Below, one piece after another: positions 48,013 through 61,084 of a stretch of DNA of 64,000 bases. The DNA is taken from contig CM055897.1 in the NCBI GenBank assembly GCA_029582155.1, positions 4,013,001-4,077,000 on the forward strand. Direction: 5' to 3'. Made by a program: the position numbers and the translations under genes. This DNA is from Panopea generosa. Taxonomy: Eukaryota; Mollusca; Bivalvia; Adapedonta; Hiatellidae. The notes below the pieces were generated by a model. That model saw nothing but the letters and a program-made list of their open reading frames with translations. It was not told where the DNA came from and made no database searches. Every line of letters begins with the position of its first letter. Within the stretch, counting starts at the first letter, position 1.

Positions 48013-50510
48013 AACAAGAAATGGCACTGGTAAGTGTTGCATGCCCCAAAATGGTCTATCAAAATAACGATAGGTACATTTTAGCGATGAATCCATGAAT
48101 AAGGACCGAACTTTCCGACTAGACAAGCAATTTCATGTTTATTTTCACATTAAAGTATGGCCTTACCCTTTGTATAACCTTGACCTTGACATCTCATTTA
48201 AAGGTCTCGGTATATCTACAGTTATATGCAGGCGACACATTATCATGACATTTTGATCACTTGTGTCAAGCTATTTTAAAATCCCTCCATGTAAAACAAA
48301 ATTACAGACCAGACATGAAACAAACTGAAAATTTGACCATGGAGGTAAGATTCTGGGTCTTAAAGAGACACTTTGTCATGTCATTTTGATCAAATGATAA
48401 ATAGGGCCAAGTGTTTTTGAAATCCACCAATGTATGATTAACCTACAGACCGGACTTGAATTCTTAAACAGACTCAAAGTGTTGTCGAACAAAACTCAAT
48501 GTGTTACATTGACCATTGAGGTATGGGTCTGTGTCTTACGTGCGACACATGGTCAAGTCATCTTGATCTGTTGAGCCAAGTTAAAGACAAAGTTACAGAC
48601 CAGACACGAATTAAAAGTGTAACATTGACCTTTGAGGAATAATTCTGTGTCTTACATGCAACACTTCATTTTGTCATGTTCATCAACTAAGCCAAGTGTT
48701 TTTGAAATTTATCCATAGGTGACAAAGTTACAGACCAGTAGTTTTTTCGACCATTTTGGGAAGACAACCCATACCCTTGGAATTGGGAATTTTAGCTGCA
48801 TTTTCATTAACATTTAAAAACTTTTGCGTTAAATACATATATTTGCTCAACTTCATAAAAATGTGTCTGGCCATTTAATTAAAGGATCAATGTCATATTC
48901 AATTCAGAATGGGGAAAACGTTGTTTATTTTATCAAGAAATTATGGCCAGTTTCAATCAACAATTATTGAAGTTTTCAATTGTGAATTTTTACCACTCAA
49001 TTGGGAAAACGATACTTTTTGTCATTGGGAATAAGACCCAATAACGGCTATAAAAATGGCCGAAAAATACCCACTGCAGACCAAGTGTGTTTTTTTTTCA
49101 CCAGTTTGGGAAGATGACCCTTACCCTTGGAATTGGGAGTTTTAGCGGCGATTTCTTTAAAATTGTGGATAATATGCTCCAGTTTATTAAACCTGGTACA
49201 CTTGCTGAATTGACAGTTATATTTACTGATAATTTTATACTTTATACTGATAACATTTAATTTAGCTGAGTATTGTTTGGTAAACTACAGAGCAATATAT
49301 CGTGTTCTAAACTGCCTAAAGACTGCAACAACTTCATCTTTTTTCCCAATTGGAATTTCAAAAACTAGTGAAACTGCCTAAAAAATAAGTTCAGATTATG
49401 CCATTCTGAATTCAGTACGAAACTGCTTTTACACTGCTTTTCGCTTTTCTACACATGCCCTTTAAGACTGATTTCCTGCACATTGACCGGGTCCAAGCAG
49501 ATAACTGTAAGGCTTGGAAAACTGAAATACAGTGAAGCAGTTTAGTTTTCTTACGATTCTAGAGCATTTTATTGATTCGGAGAGAGTGTTCTTTGTAACC
49601 ATGACGTTTTTACACAGACGCTTATAATGTTTGTGGAAGCGTTAGCAAGCGTTTATATGTATCGTGAAATAAACAAAACAATGTTGCATAATTCGAAATA
49701 TTACTTTAAGATATTTAAGGCTCCCGCTATTAAACAACAAACTATTGATAATTTCTTTTGACAGTCAGCTATAAGTGTTTTTCTGACAACTTCCCCACCT
49801 GCTCAGAAGCCTGTAAGTGTTGGAAATTGCACAATTATTGTCCCATCAGTTAAGGACACTTTTTCTAACCAATACAGGTCAGATACTGATAGTGATTATT
49901 ATAAACTTGTGTCTGACTGACAGCATCTTTTTTGCTCTTCAAAATGAAAGGTGTACTTCTGTGTCATTTATTATTTGTATCTGACACAACTAAGGCAGTT
50001 AAACAGGATGGGAAAGCATACTCTAAATGCTCTAATAAATATGTATTAATTCTGACATAGCCTCAACAATTATCAACTAGATGAAGTTGTTGCAGTCTTG
50101 AAGGCACTTAGAACAAGAGATATTGCTCTGTAGAATACCAAACTCTGCTAAATAAAATGTTAAGTTAGATATTTGTTCATGTTTATTAATAACATTACAC
50201 ATTAAATAGATAGTTATCAGTAAGTATAAAGTTATCAGTACATATAACTGTCAATTAAGGAAGTGTACCAGGTTGAATAAACTTGAGCAATTTTTTTCCC
50301 AATTTTAAAGAAAACACCTCTAAAATTCCCAATTCCAAGGGTATGGGTCATCTTCCTAAAATGGTGAACAAAAACACTGTCAGTTATGTTGATTATTTGT
50401 AGCAAGTATTAACAAAATCCATCTGTTACAGGCCTGACACGAAAAACCGGACGGAAGGACGCTGCGATTACTATATGCCACACTAAACTGTGTGTGTGTG
50501 GAGGGGTGGG
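48013..50510. mobile_element. Second copy of the tandem-core element, split by nested insertions
   Basis: Starts AACAAGAAATGGCACTGGTA as at 22033, has three to four core units (ACCTTGACCTTGACATCTCA at about 48177, GGAGGTAAGATTCTGGGTCT, CATTGAGGTATGGGTC, TGACCTTTGAGGAATAATTC), breaks at about 48738, resumes at about 50384 (GTTATGTTGATTATTTGTAG) and ends GGACGGAAGGACGC...GCGATTACTATATGCCACAC. The split is filled by 48738-50383. Confidence 0.75.
48738..50383. mobile_element. Nested inverted-repeat transposons inside the tandem-core element
   Basis: 49085-49345 is the reverse complement, with differences, of about 50095-50383: a terminal inverted repeat some 260-290 bp long. It includes GGAAGATGACCC(T/A)TACCCT and TTGGAATTGGGA at both ends and TACAGAGCAATAT internally. 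In front of it, 48738-49077 has the same outer motif (CCATTTTGGGAAGACAACCC) and a diverged inverted copy at its end (GGCCGAAAAATACCCACTGC), so it is probably a second short member of the family. No transposase; all members are non-autonomous. Confidence 0.7.
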
Positions 50511-50627
50511 GGGATAAAAATGATGGTACTACCGCATTATCAACACTTTTCTATATAACTTTATGTAAAACAGTGAACCCTGTGTCGGCCCCAAATTTGA
50601 CCCCGGGGGTTATACTTTGGCCGGTAG

Positions 50628-52083
50628 CACAGTGTATAAACGAATTGTACAGTCACTTTGAAATATTGAGTTTAGTACAGTCATTTGTGAGTAACGAAGC
50701 GACAGCGTTCGGATGTTTGGGCGATTGTGCAGGTATGTTTTCAAAGTTTTTAAAGATTTCTACTTGTTTTAATTGCCTTAACTTCCAATAAACCAGTTAT
50801 TATTGCCTGTGTTTCCTATCAATGCATGAATAGGATTTTCATGCCGATATCGATATTTTTCCGAATCCGTCATACCGTTTACTCACCTTCCATAATTCCA
50901 ATTTATGGTGTCAAACACCATTTTTTGTTTGAAAAATCTATTTCTCTAACAATTTTAACTTTATAGGTTAACAGTGGTGACATAATTAGACCAATATCCG
51001 CTTATAATATTAAAACAAATGTTCTATTTTGGAAGTTGTATCTATTTATTTCCATGTAGGGTCAAAGAAACGCTGTACGGTCATTTGTCTAGTCTATTTT
51101 TACAATGAAAATAATTCATATTAAGTTGTTTTGTTCGTTAAAATAAGCTAGATGTGGTCTTTCCGTAATGTATTATTGTAATGTACGCGATCACGTTCGT
51201 CAATTTAAAATGTTCATTATATTGATTACATGTGAGGGTCAATTACCTGCGTTATTGTAAATATTTAGTGCTTGAGACGAACATCCTTGTTTAGTGCGAT
51301 ACAAATATTTTATTAGCAATGGAATTGCAAAAATTAAAGATGCAAAATATTATTTTGTCTTAGTTGTATTCCATAACAAATTACACAGTAAATAATTACT
51401 TGTAATCTATTATTTCTAAATTGTCATTTTAATCCAGAAACATTAAATCATACACGACAGTATCGGTGCAGAATAGTGCTGAAACGATTAACCGGGTAAC
51501 ACCGTCTGGTTTCAGATTTAGCGATTAGCCAGTTACATATTAACTAACCGATCACTTTCATAGTAACGGACATTTTCTGTATATTCCATCCAGGATATCT
51601 GAAACAGACACAATTATTTGTTTAACTCACTATGTTCTAAAAGTGACTGTACAAAGAAACTCAGGAAATTGAGCAAGCGATCGTACAGCGGTAATACAAG
51701 TGACCGTACAGATTTTCGTTGTATGTGCGCATTGATAATCGATGATTTTACTGTATTGTAAGATTATATTCGGATTGTTTAATGTTGCAGTCTGCGTGCG
51801 TCTAGTTCGGGCGGTGAGTTTAGGCGAGTTTTAATCACATTTTTATGCAAAATGGCTATATTTGATGTTTCAGAATAATGATAGTGTTAGATATAACACT
51901 AATATAGAACACAAAACAAACCATGTGAAAATACTGTACAGCAATAACTTGTAAGAATGATATAACTTACCAGCTCAGGAGAGCCGATGGACGACAAGAC
52001 AACACTCTCTCGCTTCGTTACTCACAAATGACCGTACAAACTCAAAATTTCCAAGTGACTGTACAGTTCGTTTATACACTGTG
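50628..52083. mobile_element. 1.46-kb non-autonomous transposon with about 75-bp terminal inverted repeats
   Basis: The left end, 50628-50703, starts CACAGTGTATAAACGAATTG. The right end, 52007-52083, read in reverse starts CACAGTGTATAAACGAACTG. They match through GTACAGTCACTT, TTGAGTTT, GTCATTTGTGAGTAACGAAG. The core word GTAC(A/G)GTCA and its complement occur again at about 51075, 51643 and 51700, as subterminal binding sites often do. No transposase ORF. The flanking bases (GGTAG and AGTAG) may hold a short target duplication. Confidence 0.8.
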
Positions 52084-53467
52084 AGTAGAGCTAAAAAATT
52101 TCTTTAAACTGGAATTTTGCTGAATTAATATGAATGACTATCATGGAAAGAGGTCTATTAAGAATTCTTCTTTACAGAAATTACAAATATTCAATACACT
52201 CAATATGTAACTCGAAACCGCCGAGAACGCACTTATATTTTCAATTGTTTATTAGATGCATGCTGTTCCACTGTTAAAATTGATAAAAGAATCACATTAA
52301 ATTGTGTCCATCACTATCCTACGACACATTCCTTCCTTCAGAGAAGATGATTCCTCCGACATATCTCTAATATGTTGGAATATATTCCATCTGGACCTAG
52401 ACAGGTTAAGAAATCGAACTCCTCCCGACACGATAGTGTACAACACTTTAAAATAGAGAGCGTATGAATATAACATTGTCCAGGCACTTCAGCTGATCTC
52501 ATACGCAACTTTTCGAGTAAAGATTATGGTAAACTGCTCACGTACCATAATTTATGCTTTATAGTACGCATCACATATTCTATCTTGCTCACGTAAAATA
52601 TCCTTTATCCACATGGTACATTATATATCATCACTGGGGGCTCCAATGTAATATTTTGGTCATGGACAGTGTTGTTATAATTCTAGTCCAGCAAATAATC
52701 ACATCCTGTTATTTCTAACATTTTACACAGTCTTATTTTATTCATATATTTAAATCGCGTACATTGTAAATCATCTCAAACGACTCTGTAAAATATGCTC
52801 GTCCTGCAAAATACAATGAAGAACATATTTACTATTCAATATTAACATAAAGACAATTTTTATAATGACAACAATATTGACATAAACACATATTGAGAAT
52901 ATTCAAAAGAAAAAACAGAGGTTATAAATCACAATATAAATTATGAGTATTATAAAATAATTGCTAGATTATAAATCAATTTTTTTCTTAAAAACGGGGA
53001 GGGCAGGATGATTTTATTTGTATTATTAAAAATTTTCATGTTTTTTTTAATATATCTTTTTATAATGAAAATAAAAAGGGTCGAGCGCGGCATGAAAATG
53101 AGGGAGCGGGCGGGGGTGATAATCTAGCAATTAATTTAATATGGCCTTATTACCGCTTTATTTATGTTTCCTCTATCAAAGCAATAAAAACCGAAATTAG
53201 TAAACATTTCAATGATGCCTAACAATACACTTTAGGTTATCTTGCCTTTCTCTCCGCCTTCTCTCTTGTAAAAAAACGATTGACGTAATATTAGTAAATA
53301 TATCGTTATAAAACGCAAACTACTGTGTACGTCAAAGTAGGTCATTGTTTGAAGTCTATAAATATACTTAAATACACGACACCATAACTTAATTATTTAA
53401 CTACACGATTAGGTATCTATCGGTAATGACTACGTTCTACACACCTATGACGTTACGAAGGTGTCGG
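52084..53467. other. No gene seen
   Basis: AT-rich, starting with an orphan AGAGCTAAAAAA motif at 52087. No repeats or exons recognised. Confidence 0.45.
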
Positions 53468-53640
53468 AAGACCCCGGTTGTTGGAAAGATGGATAAGTTA
53501 TCCAAGTGGTTAAAGTTATCCCAGGGGTTAAAATAGATACTCTGGGTTAGTTAACCGTCTTGGGTTAAGCTGTTGTTGGATCCAAAATATCCTCGAGGTT
53601 AACTAACCAACTGCGGTTATTTTTATCCCACGGTTAAAGA
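53468..53640. promoter_or_regulatory. GGTTAA-rich inverted-repeat region upstream of the MYB-like gene; possible Harbinger end
   Basis: GGTTAA/TTAACC words occur in both orientations, including GGGTTAGTTAACC and GAGGTTAACTAACC, about 60 bp apart, and TTGTTGGA appears twice (53480 and 53574). GGTTAA-rich ends are familiar from many PIF/Harbinger transposons. The region lies about 100 bp before the start codon, so it could also hold the promoter. Which bases form the real terminus cannot be decided without the other end. Confidence 0.35.
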
Positions 53641-53745
53641 TATCAACAAATCCCGAAATGCATTTTTTCTAAAACATTCCAGGGCCTTTTACTATTTCCG
53701 CTATAGATTTACTATACTCGTCTGCAAATTGCCAACTTGTACACA

Positions 53746-56700
53746 ATGAGCTCACCGTCTCTGTCAGTGTCTGGGAAAAGAGCGAAGAATTTCACGCCCA
53801 GTGAGGTCGCAATTCTTAGACAGAAAGTTGAGCACAACATAAAAGTAATAGAAGGTAGATTTAGTGATACGGTGACCAGAGAAACGATCCGCAAAGTATG
53901 GGCGGATATCACCACGGACATCAATGCCGTTGGTGTTTCCCAAAGGACAGTAGATGAGGCAAAAGAGAAGTGGCGTGCAATCAAGAAAGTGGCCAAGAAA
54001 GAGTTCTCAAAGTTCAATATTGAGGCCAAGCGAACTGGCGGTGGACCTCCACCAGAGGACTTGTCTATGGAGACACATCGGGTCATAGACATGTATTGGG
54101 AGTCTGCAGGGTTTAAGGGGGTGCCCGGCGCACTACAGTGTGAAACTATAATGCTACCCTATCCAGGTTTGTTTACTTGATATAGTCTCGTTATATATGT
54201 ATATATATACCCCAGTTTCTTTATCTAAAAGAAAAATTAAACATCATTCCGCAAGTGTTAATAATTTCACTATTTTTATTCATGATAATCGAACCATGAA
54301 ACCGGGGCCAAATCTATAGTCTGTTTTTCAGTTTATGTTATTCTTACACGTTACACAGGACGCACCATATTATGATATTCAGTGTTTCTTTCTTTTTAAT
54401 AATCACAATTTATAAAACAGCATATTCGTAAGTTCATACACACAATCAAGGTCTCTCTATATAAGTCATGAGCAAAATTGAATACTGATTACCCCCTCGA
54501 GGGTCCTCTCTTTTTCTAAATTTTTATCTCCCTTGCAAGTGACCCATATTCATTGAATCAGCGTTGTTCCTTGGCGGTAGTCATTGAAACTTTTGTCGGG
54601 ATAATGGAGGTAGATATATTTCTTGTGAACTTAATAGATCTAATACAGTTTCAGAATATTACTAGATAGATCTACATAAAAAATATGCACTATCCGTAGC
54701 CATAAGTAGCCGCATTTCTGTTTGTTTTGTCTCCATTACGGGATTTCGTGCACTGAACCCCACCCACACAATCCCTAAACTTAGCCTCAGCCTAGAAATG
54801 CTCGAAACATTTCCTTTTTTATAGATCTATCCATATGAAATAGCATGTACTTTATTTTAAAGTTATTGATTTTAAGTTAAAATCTCACGTGTCCTGTTTC
54901 AATTTTATAGGACAAAACGATGAATCTTGCAGTAAAGATTTTGACACGGAACTGTTCGCACTAGAAGGTATGTGATATCTATGTAATTGTATTTTAATAA
55001 AGAAAGTTTTTGTCTTGTTTTAGTATTTACAAGGGCCTTTAGAATAAAAATGTTTATGACATCAGGTTTAAGTCTCCTGTGATCCTGGAAGGTAATCCGA
55101 TACTACAGCACACTTTTTCCCTACAATTTAACTCCAATGATAAGTTTCCCACTTGAATCAGCGATGAGAGCAGAATGACACTTACAGAGACTGAGTCAAG
55201 GCAGTGATTCAGCTCGTGATCCCTGTATAGTCAGATATATGTTAACTGAGCTAACCAGACCCAATTATCATATAAATGAAACTAAATCATAAAACGAAGT
55301 CATGTGAAAAGTCTGACCTATGTTATTGTTAAAAATAATTATTTGTGAGTGGTAATCTGCACACAAAATATATTGGGCTATATGTGACATCATGATCAAG
55401 TGGCTCAGCCACTGCATCTTACCCTAGTAAAGGTATATATTGTTGAATTTTATATTCATAACACCTGCTTTTAATCATGTTTTTCAATTTGTAAATGGTC
55501 CCTACACTGGCCTGTGATGGCCACTTGAAGTCCAGTGATGCATATCAGTGATGTGGCGTTTTCAAGTCTGATGAATATTATAATGCTGTAATATTTGTGT
55601 TTGTAAGGGACGGGATGTTCTGTTTCTTTGAATACAAAGTCTAGTTTAAAATTTATTTTACAGAAACAGGTTTCATTGAAAACAGTGATTTTCACAACGT
55701 GCCCACATTGACCACAGCCTCAGCAGTTTCGTCCAACCAAGGTATTTTAATATTTTAAACATAGTTTTGACATGCATTATATTTAGATCACATGTGGGAT
55801 GTTATGATTTTTCATACAGCACATGTATTTTATCTCTGCAAATTGTTGAGATAGAAAAAAATATGTAATCCTTTTAAAAATGATGATATCGTTACCAGGT
55901 GTACAAGACAAAGGAATAAATTACTTATTCTGATGAATCAAATAGGCAGAAAAATTTAAAGATTAATTATAAAAAAACTTGTATATTATATTCATGATGC
56001 ACGCTTTAATGATGCACCCTTTTATTTATAAAATGTTTTTCATTTAATTTATTGACAATAATTGTTGTTTCATTGAAACAATTTTTAGCTCGACTATTCG
56101 AATAATAAAGAGAGCTATTGTACTCATCCAGGCATCGGCTGCATGAATTACATTGAAACTTTACACAAGCTTTCCTTGTCATCAGCCCTAATACAGTTAC
56201 TAAGTTAGATAACTCTTGCATGAATATAATGCAAATAATTGCCCTTCTTTTACTCAGAATTTTGGCAAGTACTGTTACGGTAAGTCATATTACACCAACC
56301 GCTTAATGTATTTGATTGATACTTTACATATGGCTTTGTAGTCATGAAATCAAATAAATTGATCAAGTCAGATAACTCTTGCCAGATTTTTTTGCAAATT
56401 AGGGCCTTTGTTTTACTTAGAAATTTTTATAACTCAGCAGTCACTGCATGTATGTGATTGAAACTGCAGTTATAAGACCTACTTAATTTTGTAAGTTAGA
56501 TAACTCCTATTTGCCAGGATTTGTCATCAGTCTCAATCAAATTTGTACTTCTGTGACAAAGATTCGAATAGTTGAGCGCACTGTCCCTCCAACAGCTCTT
56601 GCTATTTCATTGAGTCTGCATCGATATAGCAGGTCACTTTAAAAGTAGATGAAGTTAACATGTTACAATGGGGTCAAGAATAAAACTCATCCCAACACTT

Positions 56701-59427
56701 ATTTGTTAATGTCATAAAATAAAACTTTAATATCTTAAGACATTTATTCTATGTAGATATACTGTTGTTTACAAACACATGTATGTCATAAACTTGCAAA
56801 TAACTCAACTAACATTTTTGATTAACAAATATTTTAGCACATTTGCTCTTATTATATTGCTACTTTTCAAGCTTAAAAACAAGAAGAAACAATTTATAAA
56901 CAGAATAACACACTGGACAAGTTAAATATTCAGATCAATATTAACTATTAAAATTTAATTAAGATCAACAGGGAAAATTAACTTTAATGAGTGTTGTATT
57001 TGTGAAACTTGTGACATTAACTAGTCAACCTAAAAATGTCAGACGAAATGAGATAATCAAGTGTAAATATTAGGTGGGTAATTACTTTTTCAAACTTCAT
57101 AACACTTGTATCTACCAATTAAATAATTAAATGAGTAGCTACCAATTAAATAATTTAATGAGTTTATACAATTCATATATCATAAACCTTGTTACAATGA
57201 ATGATTGATTATTTAGCATCATTTTATGCCAACAAGGGCTTACCGATGATCAATTAACCTAACCACTGTTTCCTGGGATCCTGAAAGGTTAACCAGTTCG
57301 CAACACATCCTATTTCTGCTTGTAACAGATAACTTTCCCACTTGAACCAGCAGTGAGAGATGAATGATAAAGAGTTACACTGTCGAATATCAATCATCAC
57401 AAAGACCTGCGGGGCAGGATTCGAACTCACGATGCCTGGATTGACAGTCAGATGCTTTACTGACTTAGCTAATCAGGCCCAGCCCTAGTGCAAAAGAAAA
57501 AAGACTATTTCAAAAAACAGTGCACTATTTTTATTTTGTATACTAATAATTTTTAGTTTCATTTGATTAATGTTGGGACATATTTTTACACATTTTAATA
57601 TTAAAATGTAGTGAAAAACAGTTACATGTAGATTCATTCTATAAAACTAATCAATGATATTGTAATATTTCAGATTCCACAACAGTTTTGTCTGAGCCAG
57701 TTGTGAACAAGGCCAATCAAAGGTAATAAATTATGAGATTTGGTATGGAGACTAGAGCAGCATTTACTGTAGAGCTTGTCATTTGTCACTTTTGTAAAAT
57801 CTGATGCTTAAAGTAACATAGCGATTATCAATGCCACACACATGTTTTATAAACAAATCAATACACAAATCAAAGAATGGAATATTGCATAATTTTGTTT
57901 GTTGACATATGCAGTGTTAAAATATCGTTAGAAAAGTAATGGCCATGATTGAGCCAAGATAATTTTTAGCTCTACTGGCCAAAGGCCAGAAGTGCTTATG
58001 CGATAGTGCGTTGTCTGTCGTCTGTTAGCAGCACTTTCTCTGAAACCACTAGGCCAATTAAATTGAAACTTCACATGGATGTTTCTATTGCATAGGAGAC
58101 TATACAGATGATTTTTTTTTTCGATCTGAAATTCAAGATGGCCACCATTACTAAAAATAGTCCAAAACTTAAAAAATCTTCTTCTCATGAATGACCCAAC
58201 AGATTTTCAAAATGTTTATGTAGTAATGATGACCAACTATAGTTTTGTTAGATTTGTTCAACTGGTGTCCCTAGGGTTAAAAATGACTCGGCCCCGAGGG
58301 TTCAATTAGGGGACACATGTCAATATAAATTTTTTTTTGTTTTTTTTTAATGGAAATGATTTTGCTTATATCTCCACAAAAGCATTTTTAGTTGAAGGAG
58401 GTTCAGATTTGTAAAAATGACTGGGTTCCTATGTCTTAAGGGGTCAGGAGGGGCCCCAAAAGGGTACAAATTGGGAATTACTAAAATTGTTTTCTTAAGA
58501 ACCTGTATGTCAGATTTGTTCATATTTTGCATAAATTATCCCTATATGTAGGGGTTTGATTGCAGATAAGAATTTAGGGGCTAAAATTTATAGGGGTCCT
58601 GTAAGGGGACTTAGAATTTTACATAGGGATACTATGGGAAAACAGAAAATTCTCTTTTTTTTTCATTTATTCTGAAACCACTAGGCCAATTAAACTGAAA
58701 CTTAACATGGATGTTTCTATTGCATAGGAGACTATTCTTCTCATGAATGGCCCAACAGATTTTCAAAATGTTTATGTAGTAATGATGACCAACTATAGTT
58801 TTGTTAGATTTGTTCAAATGGTGTCCCTAGGGTTAAAAATGACCCCACCCCGATGTTTCTATTGCATAGGAGAATTTAAGAAAGTGTTATGGCCACTATG
58901 AGTCTGTAGAGCATCCTCAGGCCCTCTTGGGCCTCTTCTTTATCCATTTTTTCATGTGTTGGTGACATTAGGTTCTTACTAAGAAGACAGAGGCCTTGAA
59001 AACTAGAAATATGTTCTTGAATATGTTGCTCTAATATGCAGTGAAATACATGAATACAACTATATACAAATGACAACCACATTGAGCCAACGTGCAGAAC
59101 TAACAGCCAGTTTATAACTCAACTGTCAATATCAAACCATTAAAAAAGAATCGTATTAGTCATAACAACAGTAAATATTACCACAACAGTGTGTTTTTGA
59201 TCATGGTCATTATACATCTGCACAGTTCTTATTGTTACTTGTATTTTCTTGAATACTGTTGCAGCAAAAAGAACCAGAACGTGAAAGAGCTTCAAATTCA
59301 ATACTTCCAAGGAGAATTAAGATTGCAGAAGTTAAGGGAGGAAGTTCTTAACAAGAAAATAAAGCAAATTGAAGTTGAAACAGAAGTTACCAACAATTCT
59401 CTACAATTCTTAAAGAAAATAAAATAA
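53746..59427 (+). CDS. MYB/SANT-like DNA-binding protein of PIF/Harbinger type, five exons, intact
   Basis: Exons 53746-54166, 54911-54967, 55664-55741, 57674-57722 and 59265-59427, all with GT/AG borders and matching phases, give a 255-residue protein. I chose ATG 53746 because it opens directly before the conserved domain. Residues about 10-95 form the MYB/SANT-like (NAIF1-type) domain: KRAKNFTPSEV, tryptophans at 52 and 76, and the KEKWRAIKKVAKKEFSK helix. TGGGPPP (97-103) and a GVPG motif (125-128) follow, both usual in this family. The middle is acidic and Ser/Thr-rich. The last about 50 residues are a charged coiled coil (ELQIQYFQGELRLQKLREE). In Harbinger elements this protein binds DNA and helps bring the transposase into the nucleus. 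Introns hold two SINEs and a 1-kb element. Convergent with the transposase gene that ends at 60141. Confidence 0.82.
55067..55265 (-). mobile_element. tRNA-derived SINE, copy 3 (partial, diverged), in intron 2
   Basis: GATCCTGGAAGGTAATCC, TTTCCCACTTGAATCAGCG and GAGCTAACCAGACCCA match, in order, the copy at 57196-57485. It lacks the CAAT tail. On the minus strand, opposite to the host gene. Confidence 0.7.
56085..56620. repeat. Dispersed repeat, TTTAGCTCG type, in intron 3
   Basis: Starts TTTTTAGCTCGACTATTCGA, then AAGAGAGCTATTGTACTCAT, a layout shared with about 15905. Sub-units with AAGTTAGATAACTC(T/C)T and ATTTTT(A/G)CAAAT recur about every 160 bp (56200, 56360, 56505). Ends near AGCGCACTGTCCCTCCAACA. 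Confidence 0.55.
57196..57485 (-). mobile_element. tRNA-derived SINE, copy 2, in intron 3
   Basis: Same order as copy 1: head at 57485-57405 (GGGCCTGATTAGCTAAGTCA, then GAGTTCGAATCCTGCC), body, and (CAAT)n tail at 57198-57215. Opposite strand to the host gene. Confidence 0.85.
57964..58936 (-). mobile_element. Non-autonomous dispersed element, in intron 4
   Basis: Inverted counterpart of 28173-29201. On the + strand it starts TTTTTAGCTCTACTGGCCAA (terminal hairpin CTGGCC/GGCCAG) and ends GGCCCTCTTGGGCCTCTTCT. The second internal repeat (58670-58870) duplicates part of the first (58040-58290). Confidence 0.75.
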
Positions 59428-61084
59428 CATTAAATAACTCTTAAATACTAAAGCATTTTATTTTAAGTGGCATAATCAGTAAGTGATATTCCTTTAGTTC
59501 AATAACAAATATAATAGGAAATTGAAGCATCTAATTTGCATATTAGAATTAGTGATCAGTTAATATAGATTTAAAACATCATTTATTTTCCTGTAAAAGA
59601 GGTATTGGTTATTACAAATCCACTGAAGACAATGAAAATTCATGAAAATGTTTGTAATTCATTAACAAGTTGTTTATTTCTTTATAAAAATATATCTATT
59701 TATTAGTTATGCCACTTAAAAATACATATTTGTGACTGCCGTATGTCATTGACAATATATATAGACATTTAATAGCTTTAAATATCATTTTTCATTTTTA
59801 GAAGTAAAATTTGTTAAAGTTAACATGTTTTTAATCATGTTTAGAAAAAATAACCAATTTTATTCAAGTTTCTAGCATAACATAAGAAAATATGATTGAG
59901 GGCCTCATGTAAGATTAAGTGTATTTATATTGAAATTATGGGGCAATGATCCATTGGAGCCCAGTAGGATGACTTTCACTTTTAATAACTGGAAATGCTA
60001 TGAGAAAACAGATAAAAAATTTTTTTCATCTATAACAGTTTCTATAACAAGTGTTTCATAGGTTTAGCCCATACAAAATTTGAAAGGAAGAGACATGTGA
60101 AACAAGATGAGCAATTGGGCCTCTTAATTTCTCTATTTTTTTAAAAGTATGAATTTGCAATGTGGTCACGTAAGTGTGTCCCAACATAAGCACCAGCATA
60201 AGGAATGTTCGGTGGCTGATCATCCTGTATCGGTTCATCTATGTCTGGTTCATTCCATTGAAGTCCTAAATTGTATAGAATTGCACAGGCAACAATAACA
60301 TTGCATGCCTTTGCTGGCTTTAAACGAATCTGAAAAGATAACATAATAGCATTGTGTTTTTCACTATATTTTAATGGAATAATTGTATTTATTATACCTC
60401 AACTGAAGTCTCCATGTTAAATTCTTCATACACAATAAGTCAACAATAGTTACTATTACCCACGTTTAAAAAAGTTTTTTCAACTAAGACATATAAATCT
60501 AATTGTTGATATTTGACTGAAACAAGTGCCCCAAATAGACACAAATCTTTGTAAGCATAATTATTACTATGTGGTTAACTTTTTAAGAATAATAAAATAA
60601 ATATCACTTTATGTGATGGCATTATCCAAAATTGTCAAACTTGGAAAGTGATACTGACCTTGAAGATAAATATTATTATTCTCAGGTAAACACTTTTCAA
60701 TAGCGCCCTCACAGGAGTGTTATATTTATATAGTTAATCACACTTGATATAAATTGTTGCACTTTCTAGGGGTATGATACATTATAACTGCTAATTATCT
60801 GTAAACTATATGTCATTGTGAAATTTGAAATATGACGTACCTCTGTGTGTAGAATATGAAATTTTCTCTTCAATCTACCAAAAGTACGCTCAATGGTGTT
60901 CCTTGTAGAACTATGTGCATTGTTGTACCTCTCCTGCACTTCTTGGGTTCAGGTATGGGGTCACCAAAAAAGACTTACATGGATAACCACTATCTCCCAG
61001 CAGAACACCACTTGCGAGATCTGAAGAACAATTGAAACAATTTATATGAATACTTAATAACGATTGATATATGACATTGCTGTA

